DNA from: an uncultured Pseudomonas sp.
Lineage (GTDB): Bacteria; Pseudomonadota; Gammaproteobacteria; Pseudomonadales; Pseudomonadaceae
Direction: 5' to 3'
NCBI GenBank assembly: GCA_946886875.1
Contig: CAMPJN010000188.1
Coordinates: 1-7,123, forward strand
Length of the DNA: 7,123 nt
A program made the position numbers and the translations under genes. Under the pieces are notes generated by a model, which saw nothing but the letters and a program-made list of their open reading frames with translations, did no database searches and was not told where the DNA came from. Positions 1 to 6,371 of the stretch are shown piece after piece (within the stretch, counting starts at the first letter, position 1; every line of letters begins with the position of its first letter).

Positions 1-39
1 CAGGATGGCCCGCAGCTCGATTCGAAGGGGTTGCGTCAT
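1..39 (-). CDS. 5' end of a divergent gene, possibly MATE-family efflux pump (partial)
   Basis: On the minus strand an ATG at 39-37 opens a frame that stays open to the window edge and reads MTQPLRIELRAIL (13 codons). It lies head-to-head with the LysR-type gene, a usual arrangement for a regulator and its neighbour or target. No good Shine-Dalgarno sequence is visible; the nearest purine run on the minus strand is a GAG well upstream. A charged start followed by E-L-R-A-I-L resembles the cytoplasmic N-terminus of NorM/MdtK-type MATE multidrug transporters. From memory, P. aeruginosa has a MATE gene beside a LysR gene near its glnK-amtB locus. Thirteen residues cannot establish a family, so MATE is a guess and only the open start is seen. 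Confidence 0.4.
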   Translation of the reverse strand, partial: MTQPLRIELRAIL

Positions 40-88
40 GATGAGTAGGTCTCAGTAATTAGGCTTGCTCAGGATTTGTCGGCAAGCA

Positions 89-106
89 GAGAATGCGGTC
101 ATTCTC
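89..106. promoter_or_regulatory. Perfect 7-bp inverted repeat in the divergent intergenic region (candidate operator)
   Basis: GAGAATG (89-95) and CATTCTC (100-106) are exact reverse complements around the 4-base spacer CGGT. The site sits between two divergently transcribed genes, where an autoregulating LysR-type protein would normally bind. There is no T-run after it, so it is not a terminator. Role as an operator is inferred from position and symmetry only. Confidence 0.4.
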
Positions 107-150
107 GGGAGATCGACCGAGCGCCACAAAGGGAAAAAAGCGATGTATGG

Positions 151-167
151 CATGAGTACAACTCATG
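151..167. promoter_or_regulatory. Palindromic LysR-box-like site (T-N11-A) just before the regulator start
   Basis: CATGAGT (151-157) and ACTCATG (161-167) are perfect inverted repeats around ACA. Inside them T153 and A165 fit the T-N11-A core known for LysR-type recognition sites. The palindrome ends one base before the chosen ATG of the LysR-type gene, so protein bound there would block its own transcription or translation start. Symmetry and spacing are seen in the sequence; binding by this particular protein is inferred. Confidence 0.45.
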
Positions 168-168
168 A

Positions 169-1104
169 ATGCAGTTCGTGAGTAAGAATCGCCGCCTGGC
201 GCCGCTGTACGCCTTGCGCGCGTTCGAGGCCGCCGCCCGTCACGGCTCCTTCACCCGTGCTGCCGACGAACTGGCGATCAGTCAGAGTGCGGTGAGCCAC
301 CATGTGCGCACTCTGGAGCAGCACTTCGCCTGCCGCCTGTTCGAGCGCCAGGGTCGCAACCTGCAACTGACCGAAACGGCGCGCCTGCTGCTGCCGGGTT
401 TGCGTGACGGCTTCGATGCCCTGGAGCGCGCCTGCACCACCTTGCGCGTGGACGATGCGGTGCTGCGGCTGAAGGCGCCCTCGACCCTGACCATGCGTTG
501 GCTATTGGCGCGGCTGTCGCGCTTCCGCCTGCACAACGCCGATATCGAGGTGCAGCTGACCAGCGCTTGGATGGATGTCGACAAGGTGGATTTCCAGCAC
601 GAACCCTTCGACTGTGCGGTGCTGCTGGGCGACGGCGAATTCCCCGACGAGTGGGGCAGCACGCTGCTATTCGCCGAATGGCTGATCCCGGTTTGCGCGC
701 CCGAGGCGGCGAGCGATGGCCCTTGGGACCTGACCCGGCTACAAGGCGCCGAGTTGGTGCACCCGACCCCCGACCGCCGCGATTGGCGCCAGTGGTTGCA
801 GGCCATGGGCCTGGCCGAACAGGTGCCGCTCAAGGGCGGTCAGGTGTTCGATACCCTGGAACTGGGCATGGTCGCCGCCGCTCGCGGTTATGGCGTGTCG
901 ATCGGCGATCTGGTGCTGGTCGCCGAAGACGTTGCCCAGGGCCGCCTCGGCCTGCCCTGGCCCAGCGCGGTGCCCAGCGGTTGCAGCTATTACCTGGTCT
1001 GGCCCAAGGCCCGGCGCGGTCAGGAGCGCTACCTGCGTTTGCGCGATTATCTGGTTGGCGAGGTGGCGGCAATGCAGTTGCCGGATGTGCAGCGCATCGC
1101 TTAA
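169..1104 (+). CDS. LysR-type transcriptional regulator, GcvA/GcdR-like subgroup
   Basis: A 311-residue DNA-binding activator or repressor of the usual LysR length. Residues 11-68 form the winged helix-turn-helix: L-x-A-L-R-A-F-E near 13-20, then GSFTRAADELAISQSAVSHH (26-45) and LFER followed by G-R-N-L-x-L-T (58-68). Residues from about 98 on form the periplasmic-binding-protein-like effector domain, opening with LKAPSTLTMRWLL. That opening is typical of the GcvA/GcdR/TrpI/AmpR branch, many of which control amino-acid or organic-acid genes or a divergent neighbour. The effector here is unknown. The start is uncertain: ATG 169 lacks a clear ribosome binding site, and GTG 178 would give M-S-K-N-R-R, also without one. 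A gene divergent at position 39 is the obvious candidate target. It ends 45 bases from the convergent GGDEF gene, and I see no terminator hairpin in that gap. Confidence 0.9.
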   Translation: MQFVSKNRRLAPLYALRAFEAAARHGSFTRAADELAISQSAVSHHVRTLEQHFACRLFERQGRNLQLTETARLLLPGLRDGFDALERACTTLRVDDAVLRLKAPSTLTMRWLLARLSRFRLHNADIEVQLTSAWMDVDKVDFQHEPFDCAVLLGDGEFPDEWGSTLLFAEWLIPVCAPEAASDGPWDLTRLQGAELVHPTPDRRDWRQWLQAMGLAEQVPLKGGQVFDTLELGMVAAARGYGVSIGDLVLVAEDVAQGRLGLPWPSAVPSGCSYYLVWPKARRGQERYLRLRDYLVGEVAAMQLPDVQRIA

Positions 1105-1149
1105 GCGAGCTGTTCCGCTGTCGGCAAGCGAGAGCAAGCCGTCCGCCGT

Positions 1150-2631
1150 TCAGTCCCAGGCGTGCGGCATACCCAGGCAATAAGCGTTTTTGCCTTGCTG
1201 CTTGGCCTGGTACATCGCCTGATCCGCCTGGTTCAGCAGCCATTCGCAAGCCTGCTCCAGGTCTGCCGCACCACGCAGGCTGCCGATACCGATACTGGCG
1301 GAAATGCGCAGCGGCTGGCCGGCAATCTGCGTCAACGCGCGCAGTTCCTGGAGTACCGCCTGGGCCACGCGGATGGCGCCCTCGGGGGTGCTGACCTGAT
1401 TGAGCAGGATCACGAATTCGTCGCCGCCGAGGCGGGCGAAGGCATCCTCCTTGCGCACATGGCGTGCGACGCGCGCGGCGACCTCCTGCAGCAACAGATC
1501 GCCGGTGGCATGGCCGTAGTTGTCGTTGACCGCCTTGAAACCGTCGAGATCGAAATACATCAGCGCGACCACCCAATCGCGGCGTTCGGCGCGCTGCAAG
1601 CTATCGGTCAGTTCAACCATCAATTGGCGACGGTTGATCAGCCCGGTCAGCATGTCGCGGGTCGCCAGCTCCTTCAGCTGCGCCGACTGCCGCTGCAGTT
1701 CCGCGGTGCGTTCGGCGACGCGCTGTTCCAGGGTTTCGTTGGCGGTTTGCAGGCGCCGGTTGACCTGGGCGATCGTCCGGTAACTGTGCAGCAGGCGCCA
1801 TGCCGCGTAAGCCAGGAGCGCCAGCAGCATGCCGGAATAGATGAACAGGTAATTCCGGTAGTGCTGCTTCTGTTCCAACATGCCCTGGAACTCCTGCTCG
1901 AGCGCGGCGCTAAGGTCGTCGATGGTCTGCGCGGTCGGGGTGCCGGCGATGCGCGCCATCAAGGCGTCTTCCACCACCCGTTGGCGCAGGGTGATACGGG
2001 CGTGCCGGGTCAACAGCGCCAGCGGTTCGAGCAGGGCCTCGGGATAGTTGTCGCGGTTGTTGTCGAGGGCATCGAGCGTGGCGGAAATCTTTTCCCCAAG
2101 TCTCGCTTCCGGCAGCAGATTGAACCTGAGGATGTCGCGCAGCAGGCCATCGGTCGTCTCACCCAGTAGCTGCAACGCGTGTTGCTCGGTCGACGGCAGT
2201 GTTGCCAACAAGTCTGCGAACGCCTCTACGGCGGTGGGAAAGTAGCGCAGCGAGTTGCGCAATAAGGCGTTCTGCGATTTGAACTGCTCGACCAGATCTT
2301 CCTTGGCGACAAACGCGCGCTCCATGCTGTCGAGCCTTTCTTGCAAAAGCGCGGCGTGTGCCGTCCGCACGCTCGTGGTCAGGCGCTGGCGCAGTGCGCG
2401 CACATGGGGCAGCGGCGCGCTGAGCGGGTCGTAGTTGTTGTGCATGCCAGCCCGCGCTTTGAGGATATTGGCGTTCCATTCGGCGTCCAGCTGTTTCAAT
2501 TCGCGTAATGCCGCCATTACCTGGTTCTGCGTGGCGGCATTGAGCGCCTGGGTGCGTTCATAGAGGAAGGCGGGCACTGCCAGCAACGCGACCAAAACAG
2601 CACCGATCAGCACCAGGCCGGTGCGCTTCAA
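1150..2631 (-). CDS. Membrane-anchored GGDEF diguanylate cyclase with periplasmic all-helical sensor region
   Basis: A 493-residue protein that should make cyclic-di-GMP from two GTP. One membrane helix lies at about 5-23 and a second at 261-281. Between them is a periplasmic region of about 235 residues that reads as almost wholly alpha-helical and lacks PAS or Cache motifs; it resembles the DAHL-type sensor domains found on such enzymes. A helical linker with heptad character (about 286-322) leads to the GGDEF domain. Seen there are DMLTGLINRR (326-335), the metal-binding FDLDGF (360-365), and an intact GGDEF motif (402-406). The inhibitory I-site RKED (393-396) lies five residues upstream, so an active, product-inhibited cyclase is expected. 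There is no EAL domain. The start is TTG 2631, which overlaps the TGA of the di-haem gene and has GGAG eight bases upstream. Coupling to that gene suggests the periplasmic domain senses haem-, redox- or peroxide-related conditions (inference). Confidence 0.93.
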   Translation of the reverse strand: MKRTGLVLIGAVLVALLAVPAFLYERTQALNAATQNQVMAALRELKQLDAEWNANILKARAGMHNNYDPLSAPLPHVRALRQRLTTSVRTAHAALLQERLDSMERAFVAKEDLVEQFKSQNALLRNSLRYFPTAVEAFADLLATLPSTEQHALQLLGETTDGLLRDILRFNLLPEARLGEKISATLDALDNNRDNYPEALLEPLALLTRHARITLRQRVVEDALMARIAGTPTAQTIDDLSAALEQEFQGMLEQKQHYRNYLFIYSGMLLALLAYAAWRLLHSYRTIAQVNRRLQTANETLEQRVAERTAELQRQSAQLKELATRDMLTGLINRRQLMVELTDSLQRAERRDWVVALMYFDLDGFKAVNDNYGHATGDLLLQEVAARVARHVRKEDAFARLGGDEFVILLNQVSTPEGAIRVAQAVLQELRALTQIAGQPLRISASIGIGSLRGAADLEQACEWLLNQADQAMYQAKQQGKNAYCLGMPHAWD

Positions 2632-2643
2632 GGTGCCGACTCC
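2628..2643 (-). promoter_or_regulatory. TTGA stop/start overlap and ribosome binding site coupling di-haem gene to cyclase
   Basis: On the minus strand GGAG (2643-2640) is followed after eight bases by TTG (2631-2629). The TGA stop of the upstream gene occupies 2630-2628, so stop and start share two bases in the tetranucleotide TTGA. This is a classical translational-coupling geometry and is what decides the TTG start. A weak start codon reached by terminating ribosomes would hold the cyclase at a low ratio to the di-haem protein. Confidence 0.75.
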
Positions 2644-3653
2644 GTCAGTGCGTGGGCCGGTACTTCACCGTTCAGGCTGTGTAGAAATTTAACGATCAGG
2701 GTTTTGTCGGACTGGGGTGCGGTACGCCCGAGCTGGTAGCGAAACATTACCTCGACGGCTTCGTCCAGCGTCTCCGCCGAGCCGTTGTGGAAGTAGGGCG
2801 CGGTGAGCGCGACGTTGCGCAGGCTGGGCACCTTGAACACATATTTGTCGATATCGCGCTTGGTCACCTGGTAGCGGCCGAGATCGGCCTCAGGGTCGCT
2901 GCCGTGATCCTGGGCGTAGGGGCTCATCACGCCGAATACCTGAAACATGTTGCCGCCGACATTGATGCCCTGATGGCAGGCGATGCAGCCGTAGCTCTTG
3001 AACTTCGCGTAGCCGAGTTTTTCCTCGGCATCGATCGCCCCCGCGTCGCCTTGCAGGTAAGCGTCAAAACGCGATGGGGTAACCAGGGAACGTTCGAACA
3101 CGGCCAGGGCGTCGGTGGCGTTTTTCTGATTCAAGCCATCGCGGTAGGTGCTTTTGAACCCGCTTACCAATGTGGCGTCCTGGTTCAGCTTGGCGAGAAT
3201 GGTTGGCCAGGACGAGTCGAACACCTTGGCGCTACCAATCACCATGCTGACCTGATCTTCCAGCGACTCCGCCTTGCCGGTCCATAACTGGCGGAAGTTG
3301 AAACCGGTGTTGAACACACTCGGCGAATTGAAGGGGCCTTCGCGACCATCGACACCCGGCGAGCGCGCCCGGCCATCGGCACCACCCTGGGCGAAATCAT
3401 GGCAGCTGGCGCAGCTGAGTGTGTTGTCGCGGGACAGGCGTGGATCGAAGAACAGGCGTTTGCCGAGCGCCGCCTTGTCGCGGTCGAACTCGATGGTTGT
3501 CGGCAGTGGGCGAATCGGCTCGTTGACCAGGGACGTCTCGCCGCTATCGGCATGGCTGAAGCCGCCATACAGCAGCATCATCAGGATCATGCAGAGCGCG
3601 CCGCGCCCTCGCCCGGACGCCATAGCAGTATTGAGAGAATCATTGTCGAACAT
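2628..3653 (-). CDS. Periplasmic di-haem cytochrome c peroxidase / MauG-family protein, divergent active site
   Basis: A 341-residue precursor of bacterial CcpA/MauG type, which normally reduces H2O2 in the periplasm with electrons from small cytochromes or azurin. The signal peptide has Arg at 15 and 17, a hydrophobic run at 19-32, and likely cleavage after S-H-A35. Two covalent haem sites are seen: CASCH (81-85) and CIACH (223-227). Counted from the haem His without gaps, W124, Q134 and M303 fall where the P. aeruginosa enzyme has Trp94, Gln104 and (near) the Met275 ligand. The position of its distal His71 is V101, and that of the catalytic Glu114 is V144; the usual NPxEM stretch is absent. 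Peroxidase activity is therefore doubtful, and an electron-transfer or sensing role is possible. The start was set at ATG 3653 by a strong GGAGGG; an upstream in-frame ATG at 3749 has none. It lies 123 bases after comM and overlaps the cyclase gene. Confidence 0.9.
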   Translation of the reverse strand: MFDNDSLNTAMASGRGRGALCMILMMLLYGGFSHADSGETSLVNEPIRPLPTTIEFDRDKAALGKRLFFDPRLSRDNTLSCASCHDFAQGGADGRARSPGVDGREGPFNSPSVFNTGFNFRQLWTGKAESLEDQVSMVIGSAKVFDSSWPTILAKLNQDATLVSGFKSTYRDGLNQKNATDALAVFERSLVTPSRFDAYLQGDAGAIDAEEKLGYAKFKSYGCIACHQGINVGGNMFQVFGVMSPYAQDHGSDPEADLGRYQVTKRDIDKYVFKVPSLRNVALTAPYFHNGSAETLDEAVEVMFRYQLGRTAPQSDKTLIVKFLHSLNGEVPAHALTESAP

Positions 3654-3662
3654 GGCAAATTT

Positions 3663-3668
3663 CCCTCC
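3663..3668 (-). promoter_or_regulatory. Strong ribosome binding site of the di-haem protein gene
   Basis: GGAGGG on the minus strand lies nine bases before ATG 3653 and fixes that start, because the longer frame opening at 3749 has no comparable site. The rest of the 123-base gap to comM has no gene. It contains an inverted repeat TCGCA/TGCGA (3751-3755 and 3765-3769) and the direct repeat CGCATA at 3745-3750 and 3752-3757. I see no convincing -35/-10 pair, Anr/FNR box or terminator there. Confidence 0.8.
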
Positions 3669-3776
3669 GCCAGGCCGCGAACTGCGTGGTTGGCTTCTCC
3701 TTAGGCTAGCTAACGCGTGGGGCGAGGGGGGCGTAAACCCTAACCGCATATCGCATAGTTCGATTGCGACTACCGC

Positions 3777-5273
3777 TCAGCTTTGCGGATTTCCCCGGTA
3801 TTGCAAGGCTTCGGCCAGATGGCTGCGGGCGATTTGCTCCACTTGCTCGAGGTCTGCCAGGGTGCGCGCCACTTTGAGAATGCGGTGGGCGGCGCGCAGG
3901 GATAGGCCGAGGCGCTCGCAGGCGCTTTCCAGCCAGCTTTGGTCAACCCCTTGCAGTGCGCAGTGCTGGCGCAGGCCGGGTAGATCGAGAAAGGCGTTAG
4001 CCACGCCCTGGCGTCTTATCTGCCGCTGCCGGGCGCGGGCGACCAGGGCGGCGCTGCTTGCGGTGTCGGCGCCAGCGCTGGGCTGCACATGCAAGGCGGT
4101 GGTTTCCCGCGCCACCGTGACGTGCAGGTCGATACGGTCGAGCAGCGGCCCGGAGAGTTTGCCGCGATAACGCTGAATCTGCTCCGGGGTGCAGCGGCAG
4201 CGTCCGCTGGGGTCGCCGAGAAAGCCGCAGGGGCAAGGATTCATCGCCGCAACTAATTGGAACCTGGCCGGGAAACGCACCTTGTCGCGGGCCCGGGCTA
4301 TCACGATCTGCCCGCTTTCCAGGGGCTCACGTAAAACCTCCAGCACCTTGCGGTCGAACTCAGGCAGTTCGTCCAAAAATAAAACGCCCTGATGGGCCAA
4401 GGTAATTTCGCCGGGTTGCGGGCGACTGCCGCCACCGACCAGTGCCGGGCCGGAGGCGCTATGGTGCGGATTTCTAAAGGGTCTTTGCGGCCAGGACTCC
4501 AGCGGCGCTTGGCTGGCCACCGAATGAATGGCCGCGACCTCCATGGCTTCCTGTTCTTCCAGTGGCGGCAGCAAACCGGGCAGGCGGCTGGCCAACAGGG
4601 TTTTGCCGGTGCCTGGCGGGCCACTGAACAGCAGGTTATGCGAGCCGGCCGCGGCCACCAGCAGTGCGCGCTTGGCAGCGACTTGCCCTTGCACCTCGGA
4701 CAGATCCGGGTAGGGCAGGGTCTGTCGCAGCAATCCCTGGGCCTGGTAGGGCGCAATCGGCGTCTGGCCGTTGAGGTGGGCGGCCAATTCGAGCAAGTGA
4801 CCGACGGCGATCACCGTCAGCCCGGAGGCCAGACTGGCTTCCTCGGCATTGGCCTTGGGCACCACTAAGGTGCGTCCGGCGGCGCGAGCGGCCAGGGCGG
4901 CGGGCAACACGCCCTGCACTGGGCGCACTTCGCCGGACAACGCCAGTTCACCGAGGCATTCGAGTTGTTCCAGGGCGGTGGCGGGTACCTGGCCGCTGGC
5001 GGCGAGAATCCCCAGGGCGATGGCCAGGTCGAAACGGCCGCCGTCTTTCGGCAGATCGGCTGGGGCCAGATTCAAAGTAATTCGCCTGGGCGGAAAATCG
5101 AAGGCGCAATTGAGGATGGCGCTGCGCACGCGGTCCTTGCTTTCCTTGACCGCGGTTTCCGGCAAACCGACCAGCGCCAGCGACGGCAAACCGTTGGCCA
5201 GGTGGGCCTCGACGGTGACTGCGGGGGCTTCGACGCCAACTTGGGCGCGGCTGTGGACTATGGCCAGGGACAT
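3777..5273 (-). CDS. comM: ComM/YifB, AAA+ magnesium-chelatase-like DNA branch-migration helicase
   Basis: A 498-residue cytoplasmic ATPase of the usual family length. ComM forms hexameric rings on branched DNA and widens the D-loop during integration of incoming DNA in natural transformation; older annotations call it a Mg-chelatase subunit or competence protein. The N-terminal ChlI-like fold (about 1-170) has the Lon-like block GLPSLALVGLPETAVKESKD (28-47) and LNLAPADLPKDGGRFDLAIA (68-87). The AAA+ core (about 190-395) has Walker A GPPGTGKT (218-225), the FRNPHHSAS loop (266-274), Walker B LFLDE (298-302), a cysteine cluster C-P-C-G…C-R-C-T (347-362) and LLDRIDL (377-383). The C-terminal helical domain (about 400-498) completes the family plan. 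Nothing is truncated. ATG 5273 is supported by AAGGAG and sits 34 bases after ubiK, so the two are probably cotranscribed. The exact biological need for ComM in species not known to be competent is unclear. Confidence 0.97.
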   Translation of the reverse strand: MSLAIVHSRAQVGVEAPAVTVEAHLANGLPSLALVGLPETAVKESKDRVRSAILNCAFDFPPRRITLNLAPADLPKDGGRFDLAIALGILAASGQVPATALEQLECLGELALSGEVRPVQGVLPAALAARAAGRTLVVPKANAEEASLASGLTVIAVGHLLELAAHLNGQTPIAPYQAQGLLRQTLPYPDLSEVQGQVAAKRALLVAAAGSHNLLFSGPPGTGKTLLASRLPGLLPPLEEQEAMEVAAIHSVASQAPLESWPQRPFRNPHHSASGPALVGGGSRPQPGEITLAHQGVLFLDELPEFDRKVLEVLREPLESGQIVIARARDKVRFPARFQLVAAMNPCPCGFLGDPSGRCRCTPEQIQRYRGKLSGPLLDRIDLHVTVARETTALHVQPSAGADTASSAALVARARQRQIRRQGVANAFLDLPGLRQHCALQGVDQSWLESACERLGLSLRAAHRILKVARTLADLEQVEQIARSHLAEALQYRGNPQS

Positions 5274-5290
5274 CGATCACTCCTTGATCG
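5274..5290 (-). promoter_or_regulatory. Hairpin presenting the comM ribosome binding site in its loop (possible RsmA/CsrA site)
   Basis: Directly before the comM ATG the minus strand reads CGATCA-AGGAG-TGATCG. The two 6-base arms are perfect reverse complements and the 5-base loop is the Shine-Dalgarno core. An A-N-GGA motif (CAAGGA) at the top of a stem over a ribosome binding site is the signature of RsmA/CsrA targets. The geometry is one base off the preferred hexaloop if the closing A-U pair opens. Structure is read from the sequence; regulation is inferred. Confidence 0.45.
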
Positions 5291-5307
5291 TCGCTCGGCC
5301 GAGCGGG

Positions 5308-5580
5308 TTACTCGGTGGGTGGCGTTGGCTCTGCGCTGCTGCGTGCTTCCATCTCGGCGACTTTGGCTTCCAGCGCTTCGAGGCGGGCACGGGTGCGGGC
5401 GAGGACGGCCATCTGGCTGTCGAACTCTTCCCGGCTGACCAGGTCGAGTTTACTGAAGCCGCTTTGCAACAGGGCTTTGAACTGAGTTTCGAATTCACTA
5501 CGGGGCAGCGGCGTTTCGCCGTTGAATAAGCGCGAGGCGTGGGCGCTGAGGGCGTCTAACAGGGCTTTAGGCGGCAACAT
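5308..5580 (-). CDS. ubiK: UbiK (YqiC/BMFP), ubiquinone biosynthesis accessory factor
   Basis: A 90-residue protein of the BMFP/DUF526 family. UbiK works with UbiJ in the soluble/membrane-associated Ubi complex that carries out aerobic ubiquinone (coenzyme Q8/Q9) ring modification. It binds lipids and has membrane-fusogenic activity in vitro. The N-terminal part (about 1-45) is amphipathic, with F-N-G-E…S-E-F-E-T-Q-F-K-A-L-L-Q-S-G-F-S-K-L-D-L-V-S-R-E-E-F-D at 19-54, the family's best conserved stretch. Residues 52-80 form a C-terminal coiled coil (V-L-A-R-T-R-A-R-L-E-A-L-E-A-K-V-A-E-M-E) that drives trimerisation, followed by a short acidic, proline-rich tail. ATG 5580 has GGAG seven bases upstream; a longer open frame to 5760 has no family similarity and is not used. 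It heads the minus-strand operon with comM and is divergent from glnK. Confidence 0.9.
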   Translation of the reverse strand: MLPPKALLDALSAHASRLFNGETPLPRSEFETQFKALLQSGFSKLDLVSREEFDSQMAVLARTRARLEALEAKVAEMEARSSAEPTPPTE

Positions 5581-5601
5581 AACGGGGCTCCGGAAGCAAA
5601 C

Positions 5602-5617
5602 GAGCGGCAGTGTAGCA
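5602..5617 (-). promoter_or_regulatory. Possible extended -10 promoter for ubiK
   Basis: On the minus strand TGCTACACT (5617-5609) gives an extended -10 (TACACT at 5614-5609), placing transcription start near 5602 and leaving a leader of about 20 bases. The -35 region is poor. It is the best housekeeping-type signal close to the gene but remains a weak call. Confidence 0.3.
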
Positions 5618-5651
5618 CGCAGCCCTGGGCTGGGACGCTCGTGCGGAGGAT

Positions 5652-5666
5652 GCACGGTTTTCGCGC
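5652..5666 (+). promoter_or_regulatory. Weak second NtrC-like site
   Basis: GCACG-GTTTT-CGCGC matches the NtrC pattern GCACC-N5-GGTGC at 7 of 10 positions. Its centre lies 41 bases, about four helical turns, upstream of the strong site, which would suit cooperative binding of two NtrC dimers. It overlaps an inverted repeat CGTGC/GCACG (5640-5644 and 5652-5656). Weak on its own. Confidence 0.25.
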
Positions 5667-5692
5667 GCCGGGCGGGATGCGGGCAGTGCTTC

Positions 5693-5707
5693 GCACTATA
5701 TTGGTGC
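5693..5707 (+). promoter_or_regulatory. NtrC binding site (enhancer) for glnK-amtB
   Basis: GCACT-ATATT-GGTGC matches the NtrC consensus GCACC-N5-GGTGC at 9 of 10 positions. The symmetry extends one pair outward (CGCAC…GTGCG, 5692-5708). Its centre is about 110 bases before the start predicted from the sigma-54 promoter, the distance seen at glnAp2-type enhancers. Phosphorylated NtrC bound here would activate the downstream promoter when nitrogen is limiting. Confidence 0.8.
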
Positions 5708-5784
5708 GCGCTTGTCGACTGTGTTTGCCTGGGATCGTCCGGATTATTGGCTAAACACATGAATTACAGAGTTTTTGTATGTTT

Positions 5785-5800
5785 TGGCAAGCTTTCTGCT
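5785..5800 (+). promoter_or_regulatory. Sigma-54 (RpoN) -24/-12 promoter of glnK-amtB
   Basis: TGGCAAGCTTTCTGCT has GG at 5786-5787 and GC at 5798-5799 separated by exactly ten bases, close to the RpoN consensus TGGCAC-N5-TTGCW. Scanning the plus strand from here to the glnK start shows no other GG-N10-GC. Transcription should begin near 5811. A degenerate IHF-like sequence (TAA-N4-ATGAAT, 5752-5764) lies between the NtrC site and this promoter, where DNA bending would be useful; it has two mismatches and is not claimed as a site. Confidence 0.8.
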
Positions 5801-5810
5801 TATTCGCTTT

Positions 5811-6337
<527 letters not shown>

Positions 6338-6371
6338 GCCCAGCTAACCCCACGCCCCAGGAGTAACCCCC

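Noticed and set aside
282..833. 183-codon minus-strand open frame inside the LysR gene
   Set aside because: S/R/C-rich shadow of a well-supported LysR-type protein.
78..1129. 11-base direct repeat TGTCGGCAAGC on both sides of the LysR gene (from 78 and from 1119)
   Set aside because: Several exact 11-mer repeats are expected by chance in a window this size, and there are no mobile-element features between the copies.
1162..2169. 335-codon plus-strand open frame antisense to the GGDEF gene
   Set aside because: Low-complexity Q/G/A/V-rich translation produced by GC-rich codon use on the other strand; the GGDEF reading has all catalytic motifs.
3654..3749. 32-codon N-terminal extension of the di-haem protein
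   Set aside because: No ribosome binding site at 3749; the internal ATG 3653 has a strong GGAGGG and gives a proper signal peptide.
3274..4170. 298-codon plus-strand open frame spanning the comM/di-haem gene junction
   Set aside because: Antisense to two well-supported genes, R/S/P-rich, no recognisable family.
5581..5760. 60-codon N-terminal extension of UbiK
   Set aside because: No family similarity, and it would run through the divergent regulatory region; ATG 5580 has a good GGAG and gives the normal family length.
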